The notes under the pieces: model-generated
What the model saw: only the letters and a program-made list of their open reading frames with translations
What the model was told of the DNA's origin: nothing
The model's database searches: none
Shown: piece after piece, positions 1-8,252 of the stretch
Layout: each line of letters begins with the position of its first letter
Numbering within the stretch: the stretch's first letter is position 1
From: Actinomycetes bacterium
Lineage (GTDB): Bacteria > Actinomycetota > Actinomycetes > Propionibacteriales > Nocardioidaceae
DNA: 64,000 bases
NCBI GenBank assembly: GCA_023460975.1
Contig: JAEWOG010000099.1
Span: forward strand, 1 to 64,000
Direction: 5' to 3'
Position numbers and translations under genes: made by a program

Positions 1-60
1 CATCGAATACTCGGTGTGGACGTGCAGATGGACGAACGAGTCGTTGGCGGGAGCCGACAT
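1..60 (-). CDS. dnaE1: DNA polymerase III alpha subunit, N-terminus only (partial)
   Basis: Only the first 20 codons lie in the window; the gene reads off the left edge. The ATG is at 60 and the visible peptide contains FVHLHVHTEYSM, the strongly conserved start of the PHP domain of the replicative alpha subunit. A GGAA purine stretch lies upstream. It follows rluD and a GNAT gene on the same strand, and I recall dnaE lying downstream of lspA-rluD in other actinobacteria. On the minus strand upstream (153-158) there is a TAGGCT that could be a -10 element. A second, DnaE2-type polymerase is encoded at 29680-33504; this one is judged the replicative enzyme from its start sequence and context. 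Confidence 0.85.
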   Translation of the reverse strand, partial: MSAPANDSFVHLHVHTEYSM

Positions 61-214
61 GGGTGGGGTCTTCCGCTCCTTCCGGGGGACGCAGGCGCAC
101 GAGAAACAGGGCCAAGAGAAATCATCCGCGGGCCCGTTGGGGGAAGGACCCCAGCCTAGGCGACGGCGTTGCCCAGACTAGGCAGGCCCACCGACAAAAA
201 CCCCGTGCGCTCCC

Positions 215-913
215 TCACCGCACTGCGTCGAGTGAGGCCGAGATGATCGCGTCGACGATGATCGCGACCCGCTCGCGTCCGAGTTCGGGGACCACCTCGG
301 CGACCCGGCGCACGATGTCGGCCTCGCGCCCCGCGTCCCGCTCGGTCGTCGGCTTCACCGCCTGCACCGCGCGGGTCAGCGCAGCTCGCCGGGCGAGCAC
401 GTCGCCCAGCACCAGGTCGACCTCGTCGATCATCGAGCGCAGGAACTCCAGGGGCCGCTCGCCGGGCCACACCGTACGGATGTCCGGAGCCCGCTCCTCG
501 TTGGCGTGCCCGTCGGTGCGTTCGAGCTCGATCAGACCGTGGTGGGCGTAGAAGCCCCGCGCCCGCTCGTTCGCCTCGAAGACCCACAGGCTGAAGCCTT
601 GGGGAAGCCGCGCCTTCACCACATCCAGCAGGGCACTGCCGACGCCGCACCCGCCGTGGGCGGGGGCCACGTACAGGTCGTCCAGCCAGCCAGGTCCGAA
701 GCGGGCATATCCCACGACGTCGCCACCCTCGGTGGCCACCCACGTCTCGTCACCAGCGAGCCGCCCCTCGAGCCACCGTTCGACCGCGGGGAGCGGATGG
801 ATGGAGTCCGGCATCGCCGACGCCGCCCGGGCCTCGACATGGATGCGGGCCAGCACCGCTGCCTCACCGGGCAGGACGGGCCTCAGCTCGATGCGCCCCT
901 GATCAGTGGGCAT
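215..913 (-). CDS. GNAT N-acetyltransferase fused to a chorismate mutase-like domain
   Basis: This 232-aa protein has two parts. Residues 8-150 are a GNAT acetyltransferase fold, with the acetyl-CoA loop motif GGCGVG at 87-92 and the FYxxxG segment near 121. Residues about 156-232 look like an AroQ-class (type II, all-helical) chorismate mutase: LRSMIDEVD, then ARR at 174-176, K187, and D193-xx-R196-E197. These match the order of the active-site residues R11, R28, K39, D48, R51 and E52 of the E. coli domain. The ATG at 913 overlaps the end of rluD by 11 bp, so it is co-translated with the lspA-rluD genes. Substrates of both halves are unknown; the helical tail could instead be a structural relative without activity. 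Confidence 0.8.
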   Translation of the reverse strand: MPTDQGRIELRPVLPGEAAVLARIHVEARAASAMPDSIHPLPAVERWLEGRLAGDETWVATEGGDVVGYARFGPGWLDDLYVAPAHGGCGVGSALLDVVKARLPQGFSLWVFEANERARGFYAHHGLIELERTDGHANEERAPDIRTVWPGERPLEFLRSMIDEVDLVLGDVLARRAALTRAVQAVKPTTERDAGREADIVRRVAEVVPELGRERVAIIVDAIISASLDAVR

Positions 914-1841
914 CCCGGATGACCTCGAGCGCGTGGGCGAGATCGTCGGGATAGGTCGACGCGTAGGTCACGTACTCTCCCGTCTCCGGATGCTCGAAGC
1001 CGAGCTGCACGGCGTGCAACCACTGCCGTTCCAGGCCGACCCGCCGCGCCAGCGCCGGGTCTGCGCCATAGGTGATGTCCCCGACGCAGGGGTGCTTCAG
1101 CGCGCTCATGTGCACGCGGATCTGGTGCGTGCGCCCCGTCTCGAGGTGAATCTCGAGCAGGCTCGCGAAGCGGTGGGCCTCGAGGGTCTCGTAGTGCGTG
1201 ACGCTGTGGCGCCCGTCCGCCATCACGGCGAACTTGTAGTCGTACTTGGGGTGCCGACCGATGGGCGCGTCCACGGTGCCCGTCAGCGGATCGGGGTGCC
1301 CCTGGACCAGCGCGTGGTACGTCTTGTCGACCGTCCGGTTGCGGAAGGCGTTCTTGAGCACGGAGTAGGCGTACTCCGACTTGCAGATCACCATGACCCC
1401 CGACGTGCCGACGTCGAGTCGCTGGACGATGCCCTGCCGCTCGCTCGCGCCACTGGTGGAGATCCTGAAGCCCGCGCCCGCCAAGTGCCCCACGACCGTC
1501 GGCCCACTCCAGCCCGGCGAGGGGTGGACGGCGACTCCGACGGGCTTGTCGATGACCACGATCGAGTCGTCGTCGTGAATGATCTTGATGCCCTCGACGA
1601 TCTCGGGAACCACCGCCAGCGGGTCGACCTGCGCCGGGATGCTGACCTCGAGCATCACGCCGGCATGGACCCGATCGCTCTTGCCGGCCGTCGCCCCGTC
1701 CACCAGGACGCGGCCGTCTCCGATGAGGTCGGCGGCCTTCGTACGCGAGAAGCCGAACATCCGCGCGAGAGCGGTGTCGACGCGCTCACCAGCCAGCCCC
1801 TCGGGCACCAGCACGGTGCGCTGCTCGGCCATGGCGCTCAC
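903..1841 (-). CDS. rluD: 23S rRNA pseudouridine synthase, RluD family
   Basis: This 312-aa enzyme isomerises uridines in rRNA to pseudouridine. An S4 RNA-binding domain (about 16-75) precedes the RluA-type catalytic domain. The catalytic aspartate is D143 in the sequence QRLDVGTSG. Most relatives have HRLD, so the histidine before RLD is replaced by glutamine; the Asp and the TSG are kept. GRTHQIRVH near residue 238 is the other family motif. Start choice: GTG at 1841 overlaps the lspA stop as GTGA, favouring translational coupling; an ATG lies three codons further in at 1832. Confidence 0.93.
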   Translation of the reverse strand: MSAMAEQRTVLVPEGLAGERVDTALARMFGFSRTKAADLIGDGRVLVDGATAGKSDRVHAGVMLEVSIPAQVDPLAVVPEIVEGIKIIHDDDSIVVIDKPVGVAVHPSPGWSGPTVVGHLAGAGFRISTSGASERQGIVQRLDVGTSGVMVICKSEYAYSVLKNAFRNRTVDKTYHALVQGHPDPLTGTVDAPIGRHPKYDYKFAVMADGRHSVTHYETLEAHRFASLLEIHLETGRTHQIRVHMSALKHPCVGDITYGADPALARRVGLERQWLHAVQLGFEHPETGEYVTYASTYPDDLAHALEVIRDAH

Positions 1842-2404
1842 TTCTTGTCGTCCTCATGGCGCGAACCGTCGAGGTTGATGCCCCGGAATGTCTGCAGGAT
1901 GATCACGCCCGCCGCGATGTTGATGCAGATGTCTGCGACGTTGAACACGGGCCAGTTGGGCAGCATGAAGAGGTCCACCACGTGACCGCGCATCGGCGCC
2001 GGGTCGCGGAACAGCCGGTCGATGAAGTTGCCCGCCACCCCGCCGAGCAGGAAGCCAAGACCCACCGCCCACAGGGTGCTCTGTATCCGCCGGCTCAGGT
2101 ACAGCACGACGCAGATCGCGATGAGCGCCAGGGTGCTGAACACCCACGTGTACTTCGTGCCGGTCCCGAAGGCGGCGCCCGGGTTGAACACCAGGTGCAG
2201 GGTGAACCAGTCCCCCACGACCGAGATGTCCTTGTCGGCCAGAGCAGTAAGTGCCCACTGCTTCGATGCCTGGTCGATGACGAGCATCACGATGGCGACC
2301 GCGGCGAACACTCCTCGGGGAGGCACGCGTCGGCTGGACGGACTGGTGGACTCGGTGTCGCTGGTGTTCAGCGACGCTCCTCGCGCTGCTTGCATGACAG
2401 GCAC
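1838..2404 (-). CDS. lspA: Prolipoprotein signal peptidase (signal peptidase II)
   Basis: LspA cuts the signal peptide from lipid-modified prolipoproteins in the membrane. At 188 aa it has four predicted membrane helices. The two catalytic aspartates are visible: D129 in GNFIDR and D158 in FNVADI. The FNPGAAFG motif is at 73-80. The first ~30 residues are polar and not part of the conserved fold. The start is uncertain: GTG at 2404 or ATG at 2395, both overlapping the end of the DksA-like gene (stop at 2368). It is followed directly by rluD with a 4-bp overlap. Confidence 0.93.
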   Translation of the reverse strand: MPVMQAARGASLNTSDTESTSPSSRRVPPRGVFAAVAIVMLVIDQASKQWALTALADKDISVVGDWFTLHLVFNPGAAFGTGTKYTWVFSTLALIAICVVLYLSRRIQSTLWAVGLGFLLGGVAGNFIDRLFRDPAPMRGHVVDLFMLPNWPVFNVADICINIAAGVIILQTFRGINLDGSRHEDDKK

Positions 2405-2847
2405 AGTGTCGCACGCGGGAATGCCATCAACCGCATCTTGCCGATCGCCTCACCGCAGCCGTCACAGGAGCCGTACGAGCCGTCCCCGATGTGTGCGACG
2501 GCCCGCTCGATCTGGACGAGCAGCTCGCGCTCAGTGCTGACCACGATCAACTCCTGGTCGCGCTCCAGAGTGCTGGACCCGACGTCGACCTGGTCGTGCC
2601 CGGCGCCGCCCCCGGCATCGCGCATCAACCCCTCGACCTCGCGCTCGAGATCGCCGAGCACCCGGCTCACCCGATCGTGTTGGCGACGCAGGTCGGAGAT
2701 GACTTCCTCCATCTCCTCCGCGGTCCACGGCTCCTCACCTTCGGCGACCACCAGGGTCACCGGGTCAAAGGTCAATTGGTGCCGGGAGCCGACTCCCTTG
2801 GTGCGCACCAGAGTCTTCGACGCAGTCGCTCGCGATGCCCGTGCCAT
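2368..2847 (-). CDS. TraR/DksA family zinc-finger protein
   Basis: This 159-aa protein ends in a DksA/TraR-type C4 zinc finger: C128 and C131 in SCDGCG, then C149 and C152 in CLSCK. A long helical region (about 40-115) precedes it and likely forms the coiled coil that members insert into the RNA polymerase secondary channel. The acidic tip residues that define DksA activity cannot be confirmed by eye. AGGAGA lies 5-6 nt before the ATG at 2847. It heads the group lspA-rluD-GNAT and is separated from wag31 by an interval holding a 44-bp palindrome. Confidence 0.85.
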   Translation of the reverse strand: MARASRATASKTLVRTKGVGSRHQLTFDPVTLVVAEGEEPWTAEEMEEVISDLRRQHDRVSRVLGDLEREVEGLMRDAGGGAGHDQVDVGSSTLERDQELIVVSTERELLVQIERAVAHIGDGSYGSCDGCGEAIGKMRLMAFPRATLCLSCKQREERR

Positions 2848-2940
2848 GTGAATCTCCTAGCCCCCTCGAGATGCCGTGGCGCACGCCACAGGTGGAGGAC
2901 AGTAGCGGCTCCAGGACGCGCGTCCAACCATGGCGCGCCA

Positions 2941-2984
2941 AAATCGACGACGGCCGGCCCCGCGGGGCCGGCCGTCGTCGATTT
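2941..2984. terminator. Perfect 44-bp palindrome, probable terminator of the dcw cluster
   Basis: The 22-bp left arm begins AAATCGACGACGG and pairs base for base with the right arm, with no unpaired loop in the DNA form. It lies 9 bp after the wag31 stop (2993, minus strand). On the minus strand the stem is followed by one more T, so it ends in TTTT and could act as a factor-independent terminator of the long division operon. With near-perfect symmetry it could also work in the other direction or act as a protein site. Confidence 0.7.
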
Positions 2985-2992
2985 GCTACTGG

Positions 2993-3751
2993 TCAGTTCT
3001 CCTCGTCACCGAGGACCGAGCGCAGTCGCTTGGGGCTCTGCGAACCCTCGCCCGGGGCAGCCGTCTCGGGGGCGCCGGCGAGCGCCTCGAGCTGCTGGGT
3101 GAAGTAGGTCTTGAGCCGCGAGCGGTACTCGCGCTCGAAGGCGCGCAGCGTCTCGACGTCGCTGTTGAGCTTGTCGCGCTCCTTCTCCAGGTCGCCGAAC
3201 ATGACCTGGCGACGCTCGGCGGTCTCGGAGTCCAGCATCTGCGCGCGCTGGCGGGCGTCCGCCTCGAGGCGGTCAGCCTTGCCCTTCGACTCGCTCTCGA
3301 GGCGCTCGGCCTTCGTACGAGCCGCGCCCACGATGCGGTCGGCCTCGTTCTTGGCCTCCTCGACCAGCTCGTCGGCGTTGCGCGTGGCGATCTCGAGCAG
3401 GCGAGCCGCCGCGTTGGAAGCATCCGGAACGGTCTGGACACGCAGGGTCTCGACGGGCGCGGGAGCCGGGGCCGCAGCAGGGACGGGCGCCGGGGCCGGG
3501 GGCGGGGTCGGCTCGGGGGCCTGCACCTTGACCGGCTCGGGGGCCGGGGTCGGCGTCGGCGCGGGGCGCTGTGCGGCGCCAGCCTGCGCGGCGGCGAGCT
3601 TGGAGCGCAGCTCCTCGTTCTCCTTGGTCAGACGAGCGAGCTCAGCCTCGACCTCGTCGAGGAACTGGTCCACCTCGCCCATGTCGTACCCCTCGCGGAG
3701 CCGAACAGGGGTAAAGCGCTTGTTGCTCACGTCCTCAGGCGTCAGTGGCAT
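2993..3751 (-). CDS. wag31: Polar growth/septum-site protein DivIVA (Wag31)
   Basis: DivIVA-type scaffolds bind curved membrane at cell poles and septa and recruit cell-wall synthesis in actinobacteria. The 252-aa protein begins MPLTPEDV, the conserved N-terminal membrane-binding domain (1-55), then an Ala/Pro-rich linker (about 60-105), then a long coiled coil (about 110-225). An upstream in-frame TTG at 3763 would add four residues, but GGGTGAGG lies directly before the ATG at 3751, which decides the start. It is the last gene of the ftsZ-pgeF-yggS-sepF-yggT run and is followed by a strong palindromic terminator. Confidence 0.95.
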   Translation of the reverse strand: MPLTPEDVSNKRFTPVRLREGYDMGEVDQFLDEVEAELARLTKENEELRSKLAAAQAGAAQRPAPTPTPAPEPVKVQAPEPTPPPAPAPVPAAAPAPAPVETLRVQTVPDASNAAARLLEIATRNADELVEEAKNEADRIVGAARTKAERLESESKGKADRLEADARQRAQMLDSETAERRQVMFGDLEKERDKLNSDVETLRAFEREYRSRLKTYFTQQLEALAGAPETAAPGEGSQSPKRLRSVLGDEEN

Positions 3752-3855
3752 GACCTCACCCAAACTTTCACGTCGACAAAAATCGGTTGATGCTGTCAGG
3801 AGACAATAGCGTCACCACTCCCACCCGTCACAGTGACCCGTGGGACTGATGGGTT

Positions 3856-4143
3856 TCACAGCATGGCGATCCGAACGATCTGGATGAGCAGATACGTTCC
3901 GAACATCACCAGGAGGAAGCTCAGATCAAGGACGATCGAGCCCAGTCGTAGCGGCGGGATCGCCTTGCGCAGCGCGAGGATCGGCGGATCCGTGACCGAG
4001 TACGCGCCCTCCAAGGCAACGAGCAGCGGACCCTTCGGGGTCCACTCCCGGGCAAACACCTGGACCCAGTCCACGATGAAGCGGACCCACAGCAGGGCCA
4101 GGAAGGTGTACAGGACGAACAGCAGGACGCCAGCGAGGCTCAC
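3856..4143 (-). CDS. YggT family membrane protein
   Basis: This 95-aa protein has two hydrophobic segments, at about 3-27 and 70-92, separated by a loop containing the family-typical TDPPILALRKAIPP. YggT proteins are small membrane proteins found between sepF and divIVA in Gram-positive bacteria; their molecular role is not settled. The start is GTG at 4143, only 8 bp after the sepF stop, so it is probably co-transcribed with sepF and wag31. Confidence 0.9.
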   Translation of the reverse strand: MSLAGVLLFVLYTFLALLWVRFIVDWVQVFAREWTPKGPLLVALEGAYSVTDPPILALRKAIPPLRLGSIVLDLSFLLVMFGTYLLIQIVRIAML

Positions 4144-4151
4144 GCGCGAAC

Positions 4152-4634
4152 TCAGCTCTGGTTGAAGAACTCGCCCTCGGCAATCCGCTCCTTGTCCTCG
4201 GCGGTGACCGAGACGTTGGGCGGCGAGAGCAGGAACACCTTGTTGGTGATGCGTTCGATGTTGCCACGCGTGGCAAAGATGAGGCCGGCCGCGAAGTCGA
4301 CGAGGCGCTTCGCGTCGTTGTCGTCCATCTCGGTCAGGTTCATGATCACCGGGGTGCCGTCGCGGTAGTTCTCCCCCACCAGTCGCGCTTCGTTGTAGTT
4401 GCGCGGCTGCAAGGTCATGATGCGGCTCAACTCGGCCACCACTCCCGTGGGTACGGCCGTCGGGCGACGGCGCTCGGACAGGTCTGCGACCGGCGCCGGC
4501 CGGGTCTCGCGTGCCGGGCGGCGCGCGTCCACCGCCTCGTGCTGGGCCGTCTCGAAGTCGTCGACCTCGTCGAACTCGCCGGTGTCTTCCAGCAGGCCGA
4601 GGTACGTGCCGATCCTGCGCATCGCGCCGCTCAT
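4152..4634 (-). CDS. sepF: Cell division protein SepF
   Basis: SepF tethers FtsZ to the membrane and is the expected anchor here, since no ftsA occurs in the cluster. The 160-aa protein starts with an amphipathic membrane-binding helix (residues 1-15), has a disordered acidic/Arg linker (20-65), and then the compact SepF domain (about 68-150), recognisable from LQPRNYNEA and [19 protein letters not shown] start at 4634. It lies between yggS and yggT as in other actinobacteria. Confidence 0.95.
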   Translation of the reverse strand: MSGAMRRIGTYLGLLEDTGEFDEVDDFETAQHEAVDARRPARETRPAPVADLSERRRPTAVPTGVVAELSRIMTLQPRNYNEARLVGENYRDGTPVIMNLTEMDDNDAKRLVDFAAGLIFATRGNIERITNKVFLLSPPNVSVTAEDKERIAEGEFFNQS

Positions 4635-4695
4635 GTGACAGATCCTCCGGGGTGCTGGGCGCCCGCTCGGGTACGCCTGATGACTGTTGTGGACA

Positions 4696-5394
4696 TTACT
4701 TGATCAAGGGCCTCTCTCCGAGGACCGCGGACCCAACGCGTACGTGTGTCGCGCCGTGGGCGATGGCCGCCTCGAGGTCACCGCTCATCCCCGCGGACAG
4801 GTCGGTGGCCTCACCGAACCGTTCGAGGAAGCTCGCGCGGATCTCGCCCAGGCGAGCGAAGGCGACGCCCGGGTCCTCCCCCAGCGGGGCGACGGCCATG
4901 AGCCCACGCAGCGCCAGGGAGTCTTCCGCGGTGACTCGCTCGGCCAGTGCCGGAAGGTCGCTGGGCGCGCACCCGGCCCGATGGTCGGCGCCCGGCGGGT
5001 CCAGGCTGACCTGCAGCAGGACGTCGAGGACGCCACCTCGTTCCTGGGCGCCTCGGGCCAGCGGGGCCACCACCTTGGCCCGGTCGACGGACTCCACGAC
5101 GTCTGCGTAGCGCGCCACGGCGGCTGCCTTGTTGGACTGGAGCCCACCGATGAAGTGCCAGCGCAGGCCCTCCTGGGCGACCTCGGCCGACTTGGCCTCG
5201 GCCTCCTGGTGCCGGTTCTCGCCGACGTCGCGCACGCCCAGGTCAGTCAGGAGCCGGACGTCGGAGGCCGGGAAGTACTTGGTGACCACGACGAGCCTCA
5301 CCTCGTCCGCCGAGCGCCCCGCGGCAGCAGCGGCGTGGGCGATGCGCTCGCGCACCCGCGCCAGCCCCGACTCGAGTTCGTCGCGCCTGCTCAT
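4696..5394 (-). CDS. YggS/PLPBP family pyridoxal-phosphate-binding protein
   Basis: This 232-aa single-domain protein has the alanine-racemase-type barrel of the PLP homeostasis family. K39 in VVVTKY is the PLP lysine, and the family motif [10 protein letters not shown] follows at about 108-117. The family binds PLP and affects B6 and amino-acid balance rather than catalysing a known reaction. ATG at 5394 overlaps the pgeF stop as ATGA, so the two are translationally coupled. sepF follows 61 bp on. Confidence 0.93.
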   Translation of the reverse strand: MSRRDELESGLARVRERIAHAAAAAGRSADEVRLVVVTKYFPASDVRLLTDLGVRDVGENRHQEAEAKSAEVAQEGLRWHFIGGLQSNKAAAVARYADVVESVDRAKVVAPLARGAQERGGVLDVLLQVSLDPPGADHRAGCAPSDLPALAERVTAEDSLALRGLMAVAPLGEDPGVAFARLGEIRASFLERFGEATDLSAGMSGDLEAAIAHGATHVRVGSAVLGERPLIK

Positions 5395-6083
5395 GGGTTC
5401 ATCCAGATCAGTCCGGCGAGACGCCCCGAGGCCGCGCCGTCACGCCGGTAGGAGTGCAACGCCGGGTCCTCGCGCGTGCAACGAGACACATCGCGTACCT
5501 CGACTCCGGCCCGCTCGAGCTGGGAGCGGACGCCGGCGCCCAGATCGAGCGCGGGCGTGCCCCACGAGGTCTCGGCGTAGGCGGCGGGAATCGCGGCGGC
5601 GATCTCGGCGCGCATCTGCTCGGGCACCTCGTAGCAGGCCGCACACACGTGAGGGCCGATCCACGCGGTGATCGAGCGCGCGCCATGCTCGTGCATCGAC
5701 TCGACCGTACGGGTGACGATGTCGAGCACCATCCCCTGCCGACCTGCGTGGGCTGCGGCGATCACGCCCGCTTCGGCATCGCCCAGCAGTACGGGGACGC
5801 AATCAGCGACTCGGATCATCAGCCCCATGCTGGGCACGGTGGTGAGCAGGGCATCGCCCTCGGGCACTCCGTTGAGCGGCATGGGCCCGTCCACGAGATG
5901 CACCCGGTCGCCATGGACCTGGTTGAGGCGCGCGAACGGCACCCCGAGATCCGCTTCGAGCCCCGACAGCACCTCGGCGAAGCCGGGCCGCAGGCCCTGG
6001 ACGTCGATGGTGGCGTCCGTGAAGGCCACCTCGACAGTTCGTGATGTCGAGGCGGCCCCGGTGGACTCGCGTACTCCGAACAC
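5391..6083 (-). CDS. pgeF: Peptidoglycan editing factor / polyphenol-oxidase-domain protein (YlmD)
   Basis: This family has been described as multicopper-type laccase, purine nucleoside phosphorylase and peptidoglycan editing factor, so the reaction here is uncertain. The 230-aa sequence has the metal and catalytic residues expected: H57 in NQVHG, C95 in VADCVP, H112 in AAHAGRQG, and H145-x-C147. GTG start at 6083 follows the ftsZ stop codon immediately, giving tight coupling to ftsZ. It sits between ftsZ and yggS as in Streptomyces. Confidence 0.9.
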   Translation of the reverse strand: MFGVRESTGAASTSRTVEVAFTDATIDVQGLRPGFAEVLSGLEADLGVPFARLNQVHGDRVHLVDGPMPLNGVPEGDALLTTVPSMGLMIRVADCVPVLLGDAEAGVIAAAHAGRQGMVLDIVTRTVESMHEHGARSITAWIGPHVCAACYEVPEQMRAEIAAAIPAAYAETSWGTPALDLGAGVRSQLERAGVEVRDVSRCTREDPALHSYRRDGAASGRLAGLIWMNP

Positions 6084-7274
6084 TTACTTCAGGAAGTCCG
6101 GAACGTCGAGGTCGTCGTCATCGAACTCCACCGCGCGCGGAGCCCTGGCCGGCGCGCTGGGCGCCGTCTGGGCGGGCGCTGCGGGGCGCGATGCCTGCAC
6201 CTGTGCCGGAGCCGGCGTGGCCGCCGCCCGCGAGGCCGAGACCTGGGCGGCCGCGGCGCGCGTCTGCTCCTGGGTCTGGGCGGGCTGCTGCTGACGCAGC
6301 ACCGTGCCCTCCTGGCGGCGCTTCGGCATGCCTCCGTCGAAGCCGGCCGCGATGACGGTCACGCGGACCTCGTCACCCAGCGCGTCGTCGATGGTCGCAC
6401 CGAAGATGATGTTGGCCTCGGGGTGCACCGCGTCCGCGACCAGCGCCGCGGCCTCGTTGATCTCGAACAGGCCCAGGTCCGAGCCGCCCGCGATCGAGAG
6501 CAGGACGCCGTGGGCGCCCTCGATGGATGCCTCCAGCAGCGGGCTGGACACGGCCATCTCGGAGGCCTGCACCGCGCGGTCGTCGCCGCGGGCCGAGCCG
6601 ATGCCCATGAGGGCGGAGCCAGCATTGGCCATGACGGACTTGACGTCGGCGAAGTCGAGGTTGATCAGACCGGGCGTCGTGATCAGGTCCGTGATGCCGG
6701 AAACACCCTGCAGCAGCACCTGGTCGGCCTGCTTGAACGCGTCGAGCACCGACACGTTGCGGTCGCTGATCGAGAGCAGGCGGTCGTTGGGGATCACGAT
6801 GAGGGTGTCGACCTCTTCGCGGAGCTTGCTGATGCCCTCCTCCGCGGAGTTGGCGCGGCGACGCCCCTCGAAGGCGAACGGGCGCGTGACGACACCGATG
6901 GTCAGGGCGCCGAGCGAGCGCGCAATACGCGCCACGACCGGAGCACCACCGGTGCCGGTGCCGCCGCCCTCACCCGCGGTCACGAAGACCATGTCGGCGC
7001 CCTTGAGCACCTCCTCGATCTCGTCCGCGTGGTCCTCAGCCGCCTTCTCGCCCACGTCGGGGTTGGCGCCGGCACCCAGGCCGCGGGTCAGCTCGCGGCC
7101 GATGTCGAGCTTGACGTCCGCGTCGCTCATGAGCAGGGCCTGCGCGTCGGTGTTGATCGCGATGAACTCGACGCCCTTGAGGCCGACCTCGATCATTCGG
7201 TTGACGGCGTTGACGCCGCCTCCTCCGATGCCGACGACCTTGATGATCGCCAAGTAGTTCTGCGCTGCTACCAC
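6084..7274 (-). CDS. ftsZ: Cell division GTPase FtsZ
   Basis: FtsZ polymerises into the cytokinetic ring. The 396-aa protein shows the nucleotide-binding IGGGG (17-20), the tubulin signature [12 protein letters not shown] (101-112), and the T7-loop segment NLDFADVK that activates GTP hydrolysis in the neighbouring subunit. A Gln/Ala/Pro-rich linker (about 320-380) leads to the C-terminal tail [10 protein letters not shown], the docking peptide for SepF and other partners. GTG start at 7274. A 234-bp gap with its own AT-rich control element separates it from ftsQ, so it likely has independent promoters. Confidence 0.98.
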   Translation of the reverse strand: MVAAQNYLAIIKVVGIGGGGVNAVNRMIEVGLKGVEFIAINTDAQALLMSDADVKLDIGRELTRGLGAGANPDVGEKAAEDHADEIEEVLKGADMVFVTAGEGGGTGTGGAPVVARIARSLGALTIGVVTRPFAFEGRRRANSAEEGISKLREEVDTLIVIPNDRLLSISDRNVSVLDAFKQADQVLLQGVSGITDLITTPGLINLDFADVKSVMANAGSALMGIGSARGDDRAVQASEMAVSSPLLEASIEGAHGVLLSIAGGSDLGLFEINEAAALVADAVHPEANIIFGATIDDALGDEVRVTVIAAGFDGGMPKRRQEGTVLRQQQPAQTQEQTRAAAAQVSASRAAATPAPAQVQASRPAAPAQTAPSAPARAPRAVEFDDDDLDVPDFLK

Positions 7275-7377
7275 GGGTCCAGGACCTCTCGTGTGTGTCG
7301 GGTGGTGGTACGGGGATCCCCGCCGATCTCGCCTGCGGTGATCGTGATGCTCGGTGACGCCACAACCCTCGACCCGG

Positions 7378-7415
7378 AACCCTAACCGTGAACCTGAGGG
7401 TTATAGTTATGTCAA
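7378..7415 (-). promoter_or_regulatory. Putative ftsZ promoter/operator with AACCCT-N13-AGGGTT dyad
   Basis: Reading toward ftsZ, TTGACA (7415-7410) is followed by TAACTATAACCCTCAGG and then a dyad AACCCT-N13-AGGGTT (7402-7378). A TATAAC at 7405-7400 could be a -10 for an upstream -35, or TTGACA could be a -35 with a weak -10. The stretch is markedly AT-rich for this genome, lies about 105 bp before the ftsZ start, and is the only such patch in the ftsQ-ftsZ gap. Confidence 0.5.
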
Positions 7416-7508
7416 CCTCGCACTGGTCATGACAGTAGGCACCGAAGTCGCAAGGACTCCGCACGACACGCGGCGTGTTGCCGATTGGGTCAAGAAATCC
7501 GCAGGTGT

Positions 7509-8252
7509 TCAGCGGGCGGTCGGCATGCCGGGCACGCTGACGTCGTACTCCTGCGCCGGGTGCGCCTGCATCAGCTTCACCAGGACGTCCGCCTTCACGT
7601 CGGACTGCTCGCTGCTCCCCCAGTGGACCGTGCGCCCCTCGGGCAGCACCAGCGTGATCGTGTCGATGGTGTCGACCTCGACGTGATCAACGCGCGCCGC
7701 CAGGTCTGCGGGCAGCTGCGACACCACGAGAGCCGCCTCCTCCAGCGCGCCCTCCCCCGCGTTCGCCGAGGCCTGCACCCGCGGCAGGTTCGCAGGCGGA
7801 CGCTGGTACTCGGTGAACACCACTCCCGAGGCGTCCAGGGCACGCCACTGCGAGCCGATGCGTACGACGGCAACCGCCGTACGCTCGGTGACCGTGATCG
7901 CCACGGTGTCGGGCCATTCGCGTGTCACGTCCACGCTCTCGACCTCCGCCAGCGCACTCAGGCGAGCACGCGGCCGGTCCAGGTCGGCGGTGGCGAGCTG
8001 CGCGCCGAGCCGAACGTCGGCAATCGTGCGGACCCGCTTGTCCGAGAGGATCTCGTTGCCCCGGACCTCGACGGTGCGCACCGACATCTGCGTCGAGAAG
8101 AAGACCAGCCAGATCCCCGCACCGAGCAGCACGAGGACGGCCACAACCGCGACGACGTAGCGCCACGACATCCACCGGCGGGCCCACTGACGACGCAGGA
8201 ACCGCTGCCGGGTACGCCGCTGGGCCGCCTCCTCGCGGTCGTTGTCAGCCAT
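7509..8252 (-). CDS. ftsQ: Cell division protein FtsQ/DivIB
   Basis: FtsQ links early and late divisome proteins. This 247-aa protein has an Arg-rich cytoplasmic tail (1-35), one membrane helix (about 37-58), a POTRA domain starting MSVRTVEVRGN, and the extracellular beta domain. The ATG at 8252 overlaps the murC stop by 8 bp; a longer reading frame upstream is only murC in another frame. It is followed by the ftsZ control region. Confidence 0.93.
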   Translation of the reverse strand: MADNDREEAAQRRTRQRFLRRQWARRWMSWRYVVAVVAVLVLLGAGIWLVFFSTQMSVRTVEVRGNEILSDKRVRTIADVRLGAQLATADLDRPRARLSALAEVESVDVTREWPDTVAITVTERTAVAVVRIGSQWRALDASGVVFTEYQRPPANLPRVQASANAGEGALEEAALVVSQLPADLAARVDHVEVDTIDTITLVLPEGRTVHWGSSEQSDVKADVLVKLMQAHPAQEYDVSVPGMPTAR

